Below, piece after piece: positions 1 through 11,628 of a stretch of 64,000 bases of DNA (positions are counted from its first letter, which is position 1; each line of letters opens with the position of its first letter). The notes beneath the pieces are model-generated. The model was given only the letters and a program-made list of their open reading frames with translations. It did no database searches and had not been told where the DNA came from. This stretch comes from Nitzschia sp. DOCU1 (Eukaryota > Bacillariophyta > Bacillariophyceae > Bacillariales > Bacillariaceae), in the NCBI GenBank assembly GCA_951394045.1, contig OX595989.1, positions 310,001 through 374,000 on the forward strand. Direction: 5' to 3'. Both the position numbers and the translations under genes were made by a program.

Positions 1-215
1 GCAATGTTGTAGTTGTAGCTTCGATGGCTCCAGTTTAAATGCTAGCTTATCAGCAAAGGGATGATGAGGAAATGATGAATGATGGATTGATTGAGTGAGG
101 GGATTCTCACATCGAACGGATGGGCATCGCAGCATTGCGTTGGGTTCTGGCTGGGTGAATGTGCCCGCCATGCTTCCCAATGAGATGAAGGCGAATACTT
201 ACCCGAAGGGGGCAT
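1..215 (-). CDS. possible 5' end of a gene running off the window
   Basis: On the minus strand an ATG at 215-213 opens a 13-nt first exon (MPPS plus one base) that ends in a perfect GTAAGT donor at 202-197. A possible acceptor (..GATAAGCTAG) at 43-42 would resume the frame at 41 and give MPPSAFKLEPSKLQLQHC up to the window edge, with an intron of about 161 nt. Only the splice signals and an open frame support this. I recognise no family and the rest of the gene lies outside the window. It could equally be chance. Confidence 0.28.
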
Positions 216-735
216 ATTCGCGATTATGGCGGGGAGCCGATAGGGCACGCGTCAACGGACGTTAACAAGATCCCTCGAATTTTTTGGCCCTCGCCAATCG
301 TCCATCACCAAGATCTTCCTTTGAAATGAAATAGGTATGCAACATACCTACATACTTTGCTGATTGCAATATGGCGATTTGTCAAACGATATGCATTGCT
401 ACTACTAGCAGTAGTCTGCTGGTAGAGAAAGGGTCGGCCTGTAGCTCCTTTAGTAGCTAGATTAGATTGTGGGTATCCTGCTATTTTTCTGCTTACCAGT
501 CGCTTTGATTGCCATACTTTCTGCACAACAATAAACCAAGAGTGGCAAGAACAGGATGAGACTTGGACAATGCTACAACTACTTCTTAGATGGCGACGAG
601 CTTTGCAGTTTGACCATTGTATAGTTGTTATTGTCAGGAACAGCGTGCCCAGGCTACGGCTGTCTGCGGGAGAACTCTTCAACACAACACGCATGCTGAA
701 ATGGCTTAGGCGGGCTTGTCTTGCCGCTGTTAGTG
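216..735. other. intergenic, no gene seen
   Basis: Several short overlapping open frames are present on both strands, but none has a recognisable motif or a clear coding bias. This is probably the shared 5' region of the possible left-edge gene and the 3' flank of the membrane-protein gene that ends at 736. Confidence 0.4.
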
Positions 736-1617
736 CTAGTGCCGTCGTTCGTATCCCTCTACCCCAGGATATGGAATCGTAAGCTGTGCATCATCGGCCA
801 GTCCTTTTTGTTGTCGAATCAGCCGTTCCAAGTCACGACGCTTTTGGCAGTTTTCTCTGAACTTGCTAAACGTCGCCATATTAACATCGTCCTCGTTGTC
901 ACTAAAACTTGGAGCAGGAAGCTCGAGAAAGGGGGCGCAGATCTGTTCGGCCACCACGCTGCGTCCCGGAACCAATGGTGCTTGTTCGAAATCCTTCCGC
1001 ATGGAATTTTGATGGGCTTGCAATAAAAAGAGGACGCCCGACGTTCCCACACTCACACTAACTAGCACATCCGTTATCAGTCGCATGGAGTTTAAGGCTT
1101 CCTTGATTTCACGGTCTCGTTTGGCCTCCAAATACCCCAGGGACGGCTGATGTTGTGGAGGGGTGGGCGTAGGCTTAATTTTTTGTCTCATAGCAGCAGA
1201 TGATCGAAGTGGTTCTTGGGGGCTGGGTTGTCGTCCTCGCCAGTTAGCAACAAAATCCTTCCTCCAAAACTGGAATCGAGGATGACCAGTTATTCGAAAG
1301 TTCACAAACAAAAAGAGTGCGGCTCCTAAACCATACTTGAAGGGCGTGACATACTTTTCTAGTTGCTGCTGCTCATGTCGATAGGCTCCCTTCAAGTCCC
1401 TATCATACCACGTACCCCGTAAATGGGCGAGAACGTTAGCGATTCCTTTGGCCGTCTCTTCCCAGTAATCATTGGAGAGAGTTGAAGCACTTGTATTCTT
1501 GTCGTTTTTAGATGGCATCGTCGAGCAATGGCAACCTGTCAAGCCCCAGAAATGAATTCGTTTGTGCTGTGGCCGTGCCGCCATGGTCATTGTGATCGTT
1601 TTTGCGCTATCAATCAC
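736..1617 (-). CDS. hypothetical small membrane protein, two predicted helices
   Basis: A single open frame of 293 codons; alternative starts lie at Met10, Met12 and Met34. I do not recognise the family. Two hydrophobic stretches can be seen: YGLGAALFLFVNF at about residues 95-107 and LITDVLVSVSVGTSGVLFLL at about 180-199. They are separated by a basic and proline-rich linker, and the C-terminal tail is charged (KFRENCQKRRDLERLIRQQ). The pattern suits a small organelle or ER membrane protein with both termini on the same side. The N-terminus is not a convincing signal peptide. It lies tail-to-tail with nothing and head-to-tail downstream of the kinase gene ending at 1965. Function unknown. 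Confidence 0.65.
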   Translation of the reverse strand: MIDSAKTITMTMAARPQHKRIHFWGLTGCHCSTMPSKNDKNTSASTLSNDYWEETAKGIANVLAHLRGTWYDRDLKGAYRHEQQQLEKYVTPFKYGLGAALFLFVNFRITGHPRFQFWRKDFVANWRGRQPSPQEPLRSSAAMRQKIKPTPTPPQHQPSLGYLEAKRDREIKEALNSMRLITDVLVSVSVGTSGVLFLLQAHQNSMRKDFEQAPLVPGRSVVAEQICAPFLELPAPSFSDNEDDVNMATFSKFRENCQKRRDLERLIRQQKGLADDAQLTIPYPGVEGYERRH

Positions 1618-1964
1618 GTTCGTGACTCCCGCACTATCGCCTGTACCGTTTATTGGAGCAGAAGTGATACAATACCATACTGGGAGCCATCGTCACTGGG
1701 ATGACTATCGTACGACGAAATAGCTGCTAGTAGTCGTTGAGCCCAATTCATGCCAGAAGGAGAGGAAGCCCTTCACTAGAGGTACACTACTACTATTAAA
1801 AGAGATCCTTCAATCGAGGTCTTGTCAACCCGACGGGCAAGGGGATGCGTGTCAACGGCAAAGCCGATACCTACGTAGCAGATCCTCAGAGGCTCAGGTA
1901 GAATGACGCTTGCTTTTATTGACTTACAGTATACTTTTATATCCATGCCAGCCATAACATCTCG

Positions 1965-4396
1965 TCACATCACGACGCAACAGCAACTTGTATGCTGCGC
2001 TATCGGCAACAGGGGTTCACCAGTTTCTCTTTCGTAGATAAGAAACTCAATCACTTCCGCCGCGTAGGCGTGAGGATTTGTCCAATCCCAGTCACTGTAG
2101 ACCTTTTCATCTTTTTCATCAATAACACATTCTTGGTACTTTTTGTCTTCCGCAAAAGTACCGATTTCACTTTGCGAGGCAGCATTAACATCCTTGGGAG
2201 GCACGTAGGGTGGTCGCTTCTTGTCGGCAATAATGGATTCCCAATTCATATTTTTGAACCATGGATGGGCCATGATTTCTTCACAACCATTGGTACCCAG
2301 CCGTATCTTTTCGTTCTTTTCTAGTAATCGCCGGCACAAGTCTGCAGCATCGCGTTCAAACAAAGATTCAGGGAATTCGGGGTTCATTTCCAGAGTCGCA
2401 TGGTCGATAGCCTTTTCCTGAAATAGCAAAAGCAAGTGTACACAAAGAACACCAATGAGCAGTGAGCAAAGCGACGGTCAAATGAACTCCGATCCAATAA
2501 AGACCTTCCGAAGACGCACCTTCGTTTCCTTCCCAGCCGCAAGACCGAAATTCAGCGCGGCCTCCGATCGAAATGGATTCGCCCCTGAAATGAACTCCGC
2601 CAGACAACATCCAAAACTAAACCAGTCCACCGTGTGTCCATATGGCTTTCTTTTCCCCGTTTTCTTGTCTCTTCGTAGCATTTCGGGTGCCCAGTACCCC
2701 CTCGTTCCCGCCGCTCCGTGAAGCGTCGGTGTAATTTTGGTGGCGAGCCCCAGATCTGTAATCTTTACTCGGCCATCTTCCGCGAGTAGACAGTTTTCGG
2801 GTTTTAGATCTCGATAGACGTAGCCTTGATCGTGTAGTGCTTGGAGACCGAGCATGATGCGTGCGGCATAGTACTGACATTCTCGTTTGGGGAAGCGCCC
2901 CTTTTGATGTAAATGATACCCCAAGTCACCTCCTGTCATAAGATCAAGAATCAAAAAGATATCATCCTTGGAATGAAAGGAGTACTTGAGATTGACCACA
3001 AAGGGTGACTCCACTGATGAGAGTGATTTTCGTTCGTTGAGAATCAGCTGCTCTGACTTTTTCAGCTTGATTCGTTTTTTGTTCATGACCTTCATGGCAT
3101 ATAGCTTGCCTGAAGTTCCCTTCTTACAAGCTAGATGGAACGATTACAGAGAGGGGAAACGAACAAGATAGAAACATTGAGGAACAAGCACTTGTAGATT
3201 CGACAACGTTGTGCCGACGTCGCGGAAGGGCATGGAATTACTCTTGACACTCCCCACTCGAACTTACCAATCACTGAACCAAATCCACCTCGCCCCAGCA
3301 CACGCATTGTAAAGAAGTCATCAGGCACTACTCTTCGATCCTGAAACCATAAAAAGTTTCGAAGCCTCGTAAACTTTTCCGATTGCGTAAAACCCTCCCA
3401 ATATTCCTTCCGTAAGCTTTCCACTACAAGAGCATCGACCTTGTCAAAGACAGAGTCCGGAAGAAACGTATCCGACTTGGAGCGATAGGATTGCGTGAGT
3501 TCTCGAAGACTAGAGTATTTCTCCATTTGTTTTTTCAGAGCAGCATCTCGTTGCGATACGGGGGCTGCAGGAGCGGAATTCCCAGATGCAACCGAAACGG
3601 CATCATCGATAAAACTCGAGACACTGATATTCCCTGTTGGCACTGTAGGAGGAGCGGAGACAGTAGTCTGATCTGAAGGGGGTGGCCGACGTGCCGATGA
3701 ACTCTGTTCCTTAGGAGGCTCTTCCGTAGCGAGCTGAGCTGCCGCTGCTTCCGCCGCTTTAGACGCCGATGATTTACTTGCTTTTGCACTCGCCATGGCC
3801 TTTTCTACGACCTTAAGCGTCTGCAATACATCCTCTATCACCGCACCCTTGAGTCCAAGACAATTTGTTGCCTTGGCCTCATCCCAGCTTATTTGGGCGA
3901 GTTGCTGTAACTCAGCATCGAATCTGGGTGGATCTGATCGACTCAAATCGTATTCATCTATCTGCGTTTTCTCGGGCAATACCTTCTCCCCCGTCACTTC
4001 ATCTAACGGAAGTTCTTTGAGATAGACTTCGACAATCTTTTTTGCTCTTTCTAGTCGATGCTTGCCTCTCAGTTTTCGCCATCGAATCACTTCCTCCAAA
4101 AAGTTTATGCGCAAATAATCGCTCTTTTCTTCTTTCAGATATGAGCTGAACAGAAAGAGTCCGATCGCACTGCTCAAATACCAGTCACACGTAAAAGGAT
4201 CGGGGATGTATGCATCAACGGGGACCTCCCCAGTGCGTTGTAGTAGCCTTGACTTTCGTCGCACCTTGGCCTCCCACTCTGCTAGCTGTTCTTCGTTGGG
4301 GATGTCCCAGCTTAAGACTGGCCGGGGGCCCTCTTCTTGCGTTGAAATGGCATTTACATATTGGGCATCCTCGATGGCATCTTGTAATTCCTCCAT
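1965..4396 (-). CDS. GPCR-kinase-like AGC protein kinase with RGS-homology region and CaaX box
   Basis: Three exons: 4396-3268, 3130-2520 and 2417-1965. The introns are 137 nt (3267-3131) and 102 nt (2519-2418), both GT-AG, and the joined frame encodes 730 aa. The N-terminal half (about residues 50-360) resembles the RGS-homology bundle of GRKs and contains a low-complexity Ala/Ser/Pro linker (about 205-290). The kinase domain follows: glycine loop GRGGFGSV; spliced sequence ACKKGTSGKLYAMKVM with the ATP-binding Lys; helix-C Glu in LNERK; catalytic YRDLKPEN; DLG instead of DFG, as in GRKs; and GTRGYWAPE. An AGC tail follows. The protein ends SCCCVVM, where CVVM fits a farnesylation box and the preceding cysteines could be palmitoylated. 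Inferred role: membrane-anchored Ser/Thr kinase acting on GPCR-like receptors. Splice sites were chosen because they restore conserved kinase residues. Confidence 0.88.
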
Positions 4397-5768
4397 CTTT
4401 CAAGGGTTATTGCGGAAATTCTCTAGTAGGGGCTGATAGAGCGGTGCACCGAGTAGTACCGTGGAGAGCTTCGATGGGCCGCTTCAGAGAGTTCGAAATC
4501 AGGAGCCCCACTCGATCCAACGCTAGAACGAATGATCGCCCAAAACGAGCCTCAGTGAAAGTCGTGTTTAACCCACAATCGAAATATCCACCCCCACGTT
4601 CTACTAGCCGCAGGTGACGCAGCGTCTACAAGTTCGATCGACACGAAAAGCCAACGGTTCCCCGCGCTTGCTAGCTGCCGCCTCTGACTACAATAACCTT
4701 TCCCGCTGACGCCCAAGAACAACACCAGTCCACAAGTACCCGTCAAATAACAAAACTGAGAGGATACAAGGCAGAAAAGACCAGAAGGAAGGGTCCTTGA
4801 GCCTACTGGGAGTTCAGATGGATAGACAGACTATAGGAGGCCAATAAAAGGCGGCTATTGGTGTTGCCTCGCGTGCAGTCATCGATCGACCGACAGCGCA
4901 CCATTGCCGCTGGCTGGGGGCGTTGCGTGCACCTCCGGAGTTGGGGGATGGAGTGCGGGAGCTGTGTGCCTCGGTAGAGTGCTGACTGTAGCGAGTCGGC
5001 GCTGGGGTTCCGGTGACTGCGCGCGCCTGCCGGGAATGATAAGACCAATGAGCTCTAAGCTTTACGCGGGGCCAGCTTAATCATATGAGTCCAAATGCCA
5101 TCGCCGATTGCCCCAACGCATTCCCTGTGACTTTTGATCTTCTGCCCCACTTAAGATTTCCTTTGAGAACGCAAAAAATTTAATGGCACCCCATTACTGG
5201 TACTACCCGCACTCAATACCGTTTTATTAATTATCATACGACGGGGCTTTTCATTCGCTGCGTGCGGGACCATCATCTCATTGCTTGGAGTGGTAGCCAT
5301 TAACGACATAGAACTTCAGAGCCGGTTGGGGTTCCACGTAACCCGTCATCGTTCCTGTCGGCCACATATTCTACGATGGAGATAAGCGCCGCGAAATTTT
5401 TGACGGACGAAGCGTTGGGAATGAAGATACCGGTAGACGCTCATAAGTACCAGTACATAAAGGGGACGGCCAGACGACTACCAGACGACTATGACGTGTC
5501 GTATCGGGGCATGCTGACTGCGCGATCTTGTTGAGGATCCCGACGAACTCCTGCCCATACATCTCTCATGCCGACGATTACGATGACGGCGACAATGCGT
5601 CGACCAAGCTGCCGGGTGGTGGCAATGCCGAGTGGAAGCACAGTGCACAACTACCGGTATAGTAGCCATACACTGGCTTCTGTTTTGGAGGACAAGAGGC
5701 TCGTGTCGAGTTGAACTTTCTCGAGAGTCTTTACTTTCTTGTTGCAGTCTTCATTTTCGACAAGGATC
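4397..5768. other. intergenic between divergent kinase and tocopherol methyltransferase genes
   Basis: About 1.4 kb between the kinase start (minus) and the methyltransferase start (plus), so it must hold both promoters. Several open frames of 60-135 codons exist on both strands, but they overlap one another and carry no recognisable motif. I see no RNA gene or repeat. Confidence 0.4.
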
Positions 5769-7090
5769 ATGATGCGTTCCAGTGTGGCAGCAACGTTTCT
5801 CGTGACTGTGGGTCTCCTTTGGACGGCCTCTCCGTCGATGGCATGGGTATCGGCATCGCCTCGTCCTTCGCACCGATCGTCGTCGACGCGTCTGCATGGG
5901 GTTGGAGCTACTCTCCGCCGGGCACGAGATAGCCTGTTGAATCGAGAACGTTCCAGGGAAGATCTTAAGATTGGCATTGCTGGATTCTATGATCGGTCCT
6001 CCAAGTTATGGGAAGATGTTTGGGGAGAGGTGAGTACATGATGGTCGTTGGGGGACGTTTGATTTATCAGAGAAATACTTGATGCTGTCCGTTTCTAGAG
6101 CTTCTTCGTTCTGGAACTAACCAATACCCTGGCTCCTTCTAACACTGCAAAATCCAATTCTGGCACTCTTCAGCACATGCATCATGGCTATTATGTGCCT
6201 GAAGACCGAAAAGATCACAAACAAGCACAAATTGATTTGATTGATGAGGTCCTAAAGTGGGCGGGAGCAACCAATGCTACTTCCATGGTAGATGTTGGTT
6301 GTGGCATTGGTGGAAGTAGTCGGCATATTGCCAGAAAGTTTGGATGTAAAGCGCAAGGTGTTACTCTAAGTCCGTACCAAGCGAATCGGGGCAATGAGTT
6401 GGCGGCTGAACAAGGATTGAGTGAACAAACCAAATTTCAAGTAAGTAGTATTGGGCGTGCTTTGCTAGTCCGGCGAAAGCCTGCAGTATCTCGGTCTACA
6501 TGAATCTCTTCCAGTGCTAGGAAGGATTATCGCCGTTTGGACTCAAAATTCAATGTTTGTTTTTCACACGTCTGTAGGTTGCCGATGCCTTGGACATGCC
6601 TTTTGAAGATAACTCGTTTGATTTGGTCTGGTCTCTAGAATCTGGAGAGCACATGCCCGACAAGAAGCAATTCGTCCAGGAACTCTTTCGAGTAGCCACT
6701 CCCGGCGGACGTATCATTATTGTCACATGGTGTCATCGAGACCTGGAACCCGGCGAAGAAGGTTTGACGCGTCAAGAAGAACGACTTTTGGCCAAAATCA
6801 ATCGCGCCTATTACTTGCCCCGTTGGTGTAGTGTTCAAGACTATGTGGACTTGTTGAACGCTCAAGGTGCTACCGATGTGAGACGAGAAGATTGGTCTTA
6901 CGTCATTGCGCCTTTCTGGAAAGCCGTCATTCAAAGTAGTTTGAATTTCAAGAGTGTGGTGGGTTTACTCAAGAGTGGCTTTTCGACGCAACGAGGAGCC
7001 TATGCCATGTTGCTCATGTTGCGTGGCTTTAACAAAGGATTGATCAAATTTGGATTGATCACATGTACAAAACCTGCCGACAAAGCTTAG
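5769..7090 (+). CDS. VTE4: gamma-tocopherol C-methyltransferase, plastid-targeted
   Basis: Three exons (5769-6029, 6174-6440, 6578-7090) with GT-AG introns encode 346 aa; an upstream in-frame ATG at 5739 would add 10 residues. The enzyme methylates gamma-tocopherol to alpha-tocopherol with S-adenosylmethionine in the plastid (vitamin E synthesis). The start MMRSSVAATFLVTVGLLW is a signal peptide followed by SMA|WVSASP, a plausible diatom plastid-import motif. The SAM-binding motif I is VDVGCGIGGSSRHIA. Family signatures include WEDVWGEHMHHGYY (across the first splice), DALDMPFEDNSFDLVWS, TWCHRDLEPGE, YYLPRWCS and PFWKAVIQSS. Each splice junction joins family-conserved sequence. It converges on the amidotransferase gene, with only about 250 bp between them. 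Confidence 0.93.
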
Positions 7091-7340
7091 TCCAGTAAAA
7101 TTCTTTTGTATAGTCTCGCACGTTATAAAATGTGGATAGCGTAGCTCTATAGTTAAAGCAAAGCAGCATAGAGTGCGCACCATCATGTGTGCAGCGACGA
7201 AGGGATTGTGAAGACTCTCCACACTAGATCAGTCGGTCATCCAAAGGACTCAAGCAGCTGCATCGTATCCATCTATAAAGTCACGCAAACGCGATAATAC
7301 TATATTCTAGTAGTTGGCTATTACTCTTGTCATGTCTCTT

Positions 7341-8462
7341 TTATATACATTCCGCCTGAAAAAAGTGCGCCAATTTCAAATCATAGTGTTGCATATCCTG
7401 TTCCAGGGACGACTTTTGCAAGACGGTCGAATTCAAGCCATGACCCAACAATTCCAATTGAAACAATTCATAGGGTGTCTGAAAGGGTTTTCCTTGATCG
7501 AATACGACCAATTCATCCCTTTGTACTTCAATCCATTCCTCGTCATCGGTCAAAGGTTTGGTAGCGATGATACTGACACAGTCATTTCGACTTGTCTTGG
7601 TGGAGAAATCCACTGTATAATCCAAATCACAGAGATGAACTTTACTAAATGGATATTCTCGAGTCGTATAGTGCAATCCATTCCAAACTTTGGATCCTGG
7701 TCGTTGTCCTGGCCAGCTATAGACCCATTGCGTATGGGGACCACACGTTAGTAGAAAATTCAGAATGGTCCCATCCGGATCATATCTGGTAATTTCTTGA
7801 CATAGTTGTAGCAGTGCTTCATGAAGTACTGGTAGCGAAGGTAACGTCGTAAATTTGCATCTCAATGCATTCAAAATGGCACAAAAGGTGGCTTCTGAAT
7901 CGGTCGTTCCGACGGGATGATAGTAGTCTTGGGGCGTTCGACAATTTAAACTTGTCAATTTGGGCAATGTTGGCCTTTTGTTATCACCGTAGCATTTTTG
8001 TGAGAATAATGGTACTTCTCCATTATGACAAAAGCACCACGGAATGCCCCACATTTCTCTACAAAATGGATGCACATTGGCTAAATTGACGCTCCCTTGC
8101 GTCGCATATCGAATATGTCCCATCATATTGTTGGTGCGTATCGATTGTTGGCCCAGATACTTGGCGAGGGGGGATGTACTCGCGGCTTCCACGTCATGAA
8201 ATTGTCGGACACCGCCGTCTTGATAAAAGGCGACGCCCCACCCATCGGCGTGCACGTCGGTTTCGCCCCCGCGTTTACAAAAGCCCTGAAAGCTAAAGGC
8301 AAAGTCGGTGGGAGTGGCACAATTCATGCCCAACAACTGACAATACAATGATGATGGAGTCATTGGGGGTATTGGCGGTCTTAACTCAGCATGGTGGACG
8401 ACGACAAAGGCAGAGGCGGATCTGGCTATTGTCGCCAGCAGCAGAAACAAGGCGACCAGCAT
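7341..8462 (-). CDS. class II glutamine amidotransferase (YafJ-like), plastid presequence
   Basis: An intronless frame. I place the start at the ATG at 8462 (373 aa) because it begins a good signal peptide, MLVALFLLLATIARSASA, followed directly by FVVV, a classic ASAF plastid motif; the same frame is open back to an ATG at 8591 (416 aa). The enzymatic part starts YCQLLGMNCATPTD. Motifs of Ntn-type class II amidotransferases follow: GGETDVHADGWG, MGHIRYATQG, FCHNGEV and TTDSEATF. This family hydrolyses glutamine with an N-terminal Cys, but here that Cys is residue 41, so the presequence would have to be cut exactly before it. The acceptor substrate is unknown; YafJ-type proteins resemble gamma-glutamyl-hercynylcysteine and other stand-alone amidohydrolases. 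Confidence 0.85.
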   Translation of the reverse strand: MLVALFLLLATIARSASAFVVVHHAELRPPIPPMTPSSLYCQLLGMNCATPTDFAFSFQGFCKRGGETDVHADGWGVAFYQDGGVRQFHDVEAASTSPLAKYLGQQSIRTNNMMGHIRYATQGSVNLANVHPFCREMWGIPWCFCHNGEVPLFSQKCYGDNKRPTLPKLTSLNCRTPQDYYHPVGTTDSEATFCAILNALRCKFTTLPSLPVLHEALLQLCQEITRYDPDGTILNFLLTCGPHTQWVYSWPGQRPGSKVWNGLHYTTREYPFSKVHLCDLDYTVDFSTKTSRNDCVSIIATKPLTDDEEWIEVQRDELVVFDQGKPFQTPYELFQLELLGHGLNSTVLQKSSLEQDMQHYDLKLAHFFQAECI

Positions 8463-8591
8463 TGAAGGCGAAGACGAGGACCGACGCGTCGTTGAAGCAG
8501 ACGCCGCTTTACAAATAGATTCGAAGGATGAGAACAGGAAACTCATTCCGCATTCGTAGCCAGCAGAGTTTGTTCTTGTGGATCTGTTCAT

Positions 8592-9294
8592 TCGAGACGA
8601 AGGGTATTGGCAGTTGCGTCTTTAATTTGAGAGGAGGTGGGAAGGTGAAGTGGGAAGCTTGGGTCGTGCATGCAGTCATTCGAGAAAGTGGCGAGGGCGA
8701 AAGATGCATCCATTGGGACGAACAGACGGTCACAGAGGGAAGAATAATAAAAGTGCCTTGCGCAACGGTCGGAAGAATCGGAGAGAACTGATGGTCACAC
8801 AAAGTATCATACCTGGTACACTACAGGGTGTTCCACGGAATTAGGCCATGTAGCCAATCAAAAGCATGCAACCGTGGAAGCATGGTTCGCGGGGGCGAAG
8901 TGGAGCGCGGAAGGCGGGTCGGCATTTCCGATGATGTCATCACGAGAAATCCGTATCCAAAACTGTGTTGATGGATGCTTCAAAGGATCAATGGATGGCA
9001 ATCGCCAACACCGCCAACACCACGATGACCATCAACCAAATAACCTTGACAAAAGACTCTGGCTGCTACTACCCACCAGAGTTTCAGCGACGATCCTATC
9101 TGACAATAGAGCCTAGCTACAGAAGCTCGCGTCAGAGAGGATTCTTACAGGTGCGCCACAAGAAAACAAATACAAAGAAGGCCGATACCTGTATTGGCCT
9201 CCTATCAAGACCAACATTTCAGCAGCGACGCTATGGGTTTACAATTGCGTCAAAAGTTAACAAGATCTCCATCGGGCAGCGACAGTTACAAATT
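8592..9294. other. intergenic, nothing recognised
   Basis: Promoter side of the amidotransferase gene and the 3' flank of the damaged CRAL-TRIO/DUF6824 gene. Open frames here are short and low-complexity. A run of (CAACACCGC)-like repeats lies near 9005-9025. Confidence 0.35.
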
Positions 9295-11628
9295 CTACAA
9301 ACTATCGTCGTCCTCCTCCATGTCGTCGTCCTCGTCCTCTTGGCTCCTCCTCCCCGAGGTATCAGCACCGGCATTTTCACCACCGCCAGAAAAGAACGAG
9401 GACGAAAGAAAAAGCTGCTCGTTCTCTTGACTTAGAACATGGCCTCCTGGTGACATGGCACGAGGCTCGAGCGACGAAGAAGATACCCCAAAGAAGGCAT
9501 CTTGTGGTTCTCCGTGATTATGAAACGCCTGAACAGCACCACCACTTCTTGCTCCGATACTTCTTGCTTCTTGCGCCGTTGGAATACTACCAACACCTTC
9601 TGCTGGTGTTTGTTGCTGAACCTCGTTCTGTGCGGCCGCATAATCCATAATGGCAGCCATGGCTAGCCTCAGTTCATTATCCGCAGCAGGACGATGATCC
9701 GAAGACGACAAAAATGGCCCCATTGTGCTGGAAGGTAGTTTCTGCTGCTGTTCTGAAGAGGAAGCTGATGCGGTTGTTATTTGTGTTGATAGTGGAGAAG
9801 CGGACGAAACGCTGCTGTCCCTGCTGGTGGATACTAGGACCGAGCTTGTTGTTCCCCCACCCCCTCTTGTTCGCCGGCCTTTTTGGGAAGTTGAAGCAGC
9901 ACTCGAGGCATGGGATACCTTCTTTCTTGCACTCTCTTCGTCAACCTCCACCCAAATCAAGACGCCATTTGCTGCCAAGTCTTGTTTGAGAAATCTACCC
10001 CCATATTCCCTGACGGTCGCGATGACGGATTGAGACACAACGGTTTTTTAAAACTGACTTCCAGCCTAGTTGTATTTCGAGGCAGTTTCTTCGAGCAGCT
10101 GTTTGAGCCGCTGATTACCAGGGCTCTCGTCAATGGATTTGCTTCGTCGGGCTGCTCCCATCAAGACGTCCAAGTCAGTTGGTATACAGGTCGAAGGGTT
10201 GTTGCTGGGATGTTCTTCTTCTCCCCTTTCTGATTTCACCGTCCCCTCCTGCTGACTGAGAGCAAAAGCAACACTACTACCACCTCTACGTTTGGGCGGC
10301 TGCTCGTCACTTCTTCTTTGTTTGATTGCATTATCATGAGGTGCTTTTGCGGCGTCGTCCTCCAAAACGCTACTAGTGGCTTTTACCGACAAGCAAGAGC
10401 TAGCAGCAGTACCTCCTCCTGGTGAATTGGGTAGGGCAGCAGCACCAGCAGGAAATGGGCTACTACTTCTAGTAGTGCCGATGATGGACAAGATGCTTCT
10501 TCTTCTTGGCATTCCAAATCACGAGAAGTGATGTTGTCTGGGCTCAGGAAGGTATCAATCCACGCTCCGTGATAATCAACCTGAACAACACCTCCCGAAG
10601 GCATAGGTGTAATAGAGGCTGGGATTCCGTACGTGGCCAGCTCTTTTTGGATTTCATTCCAAGTACCTTATCATGATGGCGGGACGAGGGGAGAATCGAC
10701 GACAATGACAACAGCATTAGCATAATTTTACGACGAAAATTCGTGAGATTGCTGCTGATGGATTGAAAACCCATACGACTCGATCACCCCGGCCGACGAC
10801 GTTGAACTCACCACAATGGTATTGGGCCCGTACTTGCGTTGAAAGATTGATGGTTGAGGCAGCCAAATCGAGAAAAGGACGAACCGATTCGCTGTTAAAA
10901 CAGAGGTGGATGGCAACGAGTCGAATCGGTAAGATTTGAGCAATCAATCGAGTGAGTTGTAATGTGTCATGACCTTGTTCTTGTTTGCTTGCACCTTCAC
11001 TTTCATCGCTTGTTCTTTTGTTCGAGAAGGAGGAGAAGAATCCTGCTCAGTAGCTGCTTGCGCTGTGTCGTGGTCTTGCTGGAAAGCAAAGAAAAGTAGC
11101 ACCACCCCCCGCTGTTGCGTCAGTGCATCATTTTCAATAGCCTTCATTACAATGAACCAAATTATCTTTTGCTGTTGTTGTTGTTCCGACGCAAAGATGC
11201 CAACGAAGAGCAACAGGCAGAGGAACATTGATTCACAAGAAATAAACCAAAACGATGAAATGAGGAGGCAAAGAAATGATAAGGGATGAGAAGCTTCACT
11301 TGAGAACAAGAAAGGGCCGGGCGAACAATGAACAATGCTGGCACTGTCCTTCTCCTCATTCTATTTACAAGCATCCAGATAAACTCTTTACCTTGATCTT
11401 CAGATCTACTTCTTCTTGTCGCTCCATCACGTTCTTAGAAATGAGCATGATAGCCCTATCAGATCTATCGCATGACGGGAGCCATTGACAAAAGCCCGAG
11501 CGCAGATAGTTAATCTCAACATCGTCAAGGAAGGCCGAAGTCAACAACGTGAACAGGCTAGAATGGTCTACTAATTGCAGCCATTCTTTGAACGCAAGTT
11601 TTTCTTGCCCCCATCCTGTTCTGGCCAC
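9295..11628 (-). pseudogene. damaged CRAL-TRIO-like + DUF6824-type gene
   Basis: Pieces of one gene can be followed along the minus strand. 11628-11392 encodes FLDDVEINYLRSGFC and CQWLPSCDRSDRAIMLI. An intron of 220 nt leads to 11171-10812 (WFIVMKAIENDALTQQRGVV, then RLVAIHLCFNSESVRP). An intron of 145 nt leads to 10666 onwards (EIQKELATYGIPASITPMPS, YHGAWIDTF). A DUF6824-like half (DLDVLMGAA, SPGNQRLKQLLEE) follows and its second half (VREYGGRFLKQD, IWVEVDEE) ends at 9295. The order matches an architecture I know from diatom CRAL-TRIO/DUF6824 proteins. Damage: the frame shifts near 11,000-11,040, and two in-frame stops (TAG 10068-10066, TAA 10050-10048) sit only 15 nt apart inside the DUF6824 core, too close for an intron. 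The N-terminal exon(s) were not found. A functional gene with unusual splicing is less likely. Confidence 0.55.

Noticed and set aside
5371..5977. Minus-strand frames opposite the 5' end of the tocopherol methyltransferase
   Set aside because: Antisense shadows of a well-supported gene and its leader.
10041..10075. An intron covering both stops in the DUF6824 region
   Set aside because: Only 24 nt separate conserved sequence on both sides and there is no usable GT/AG pair.
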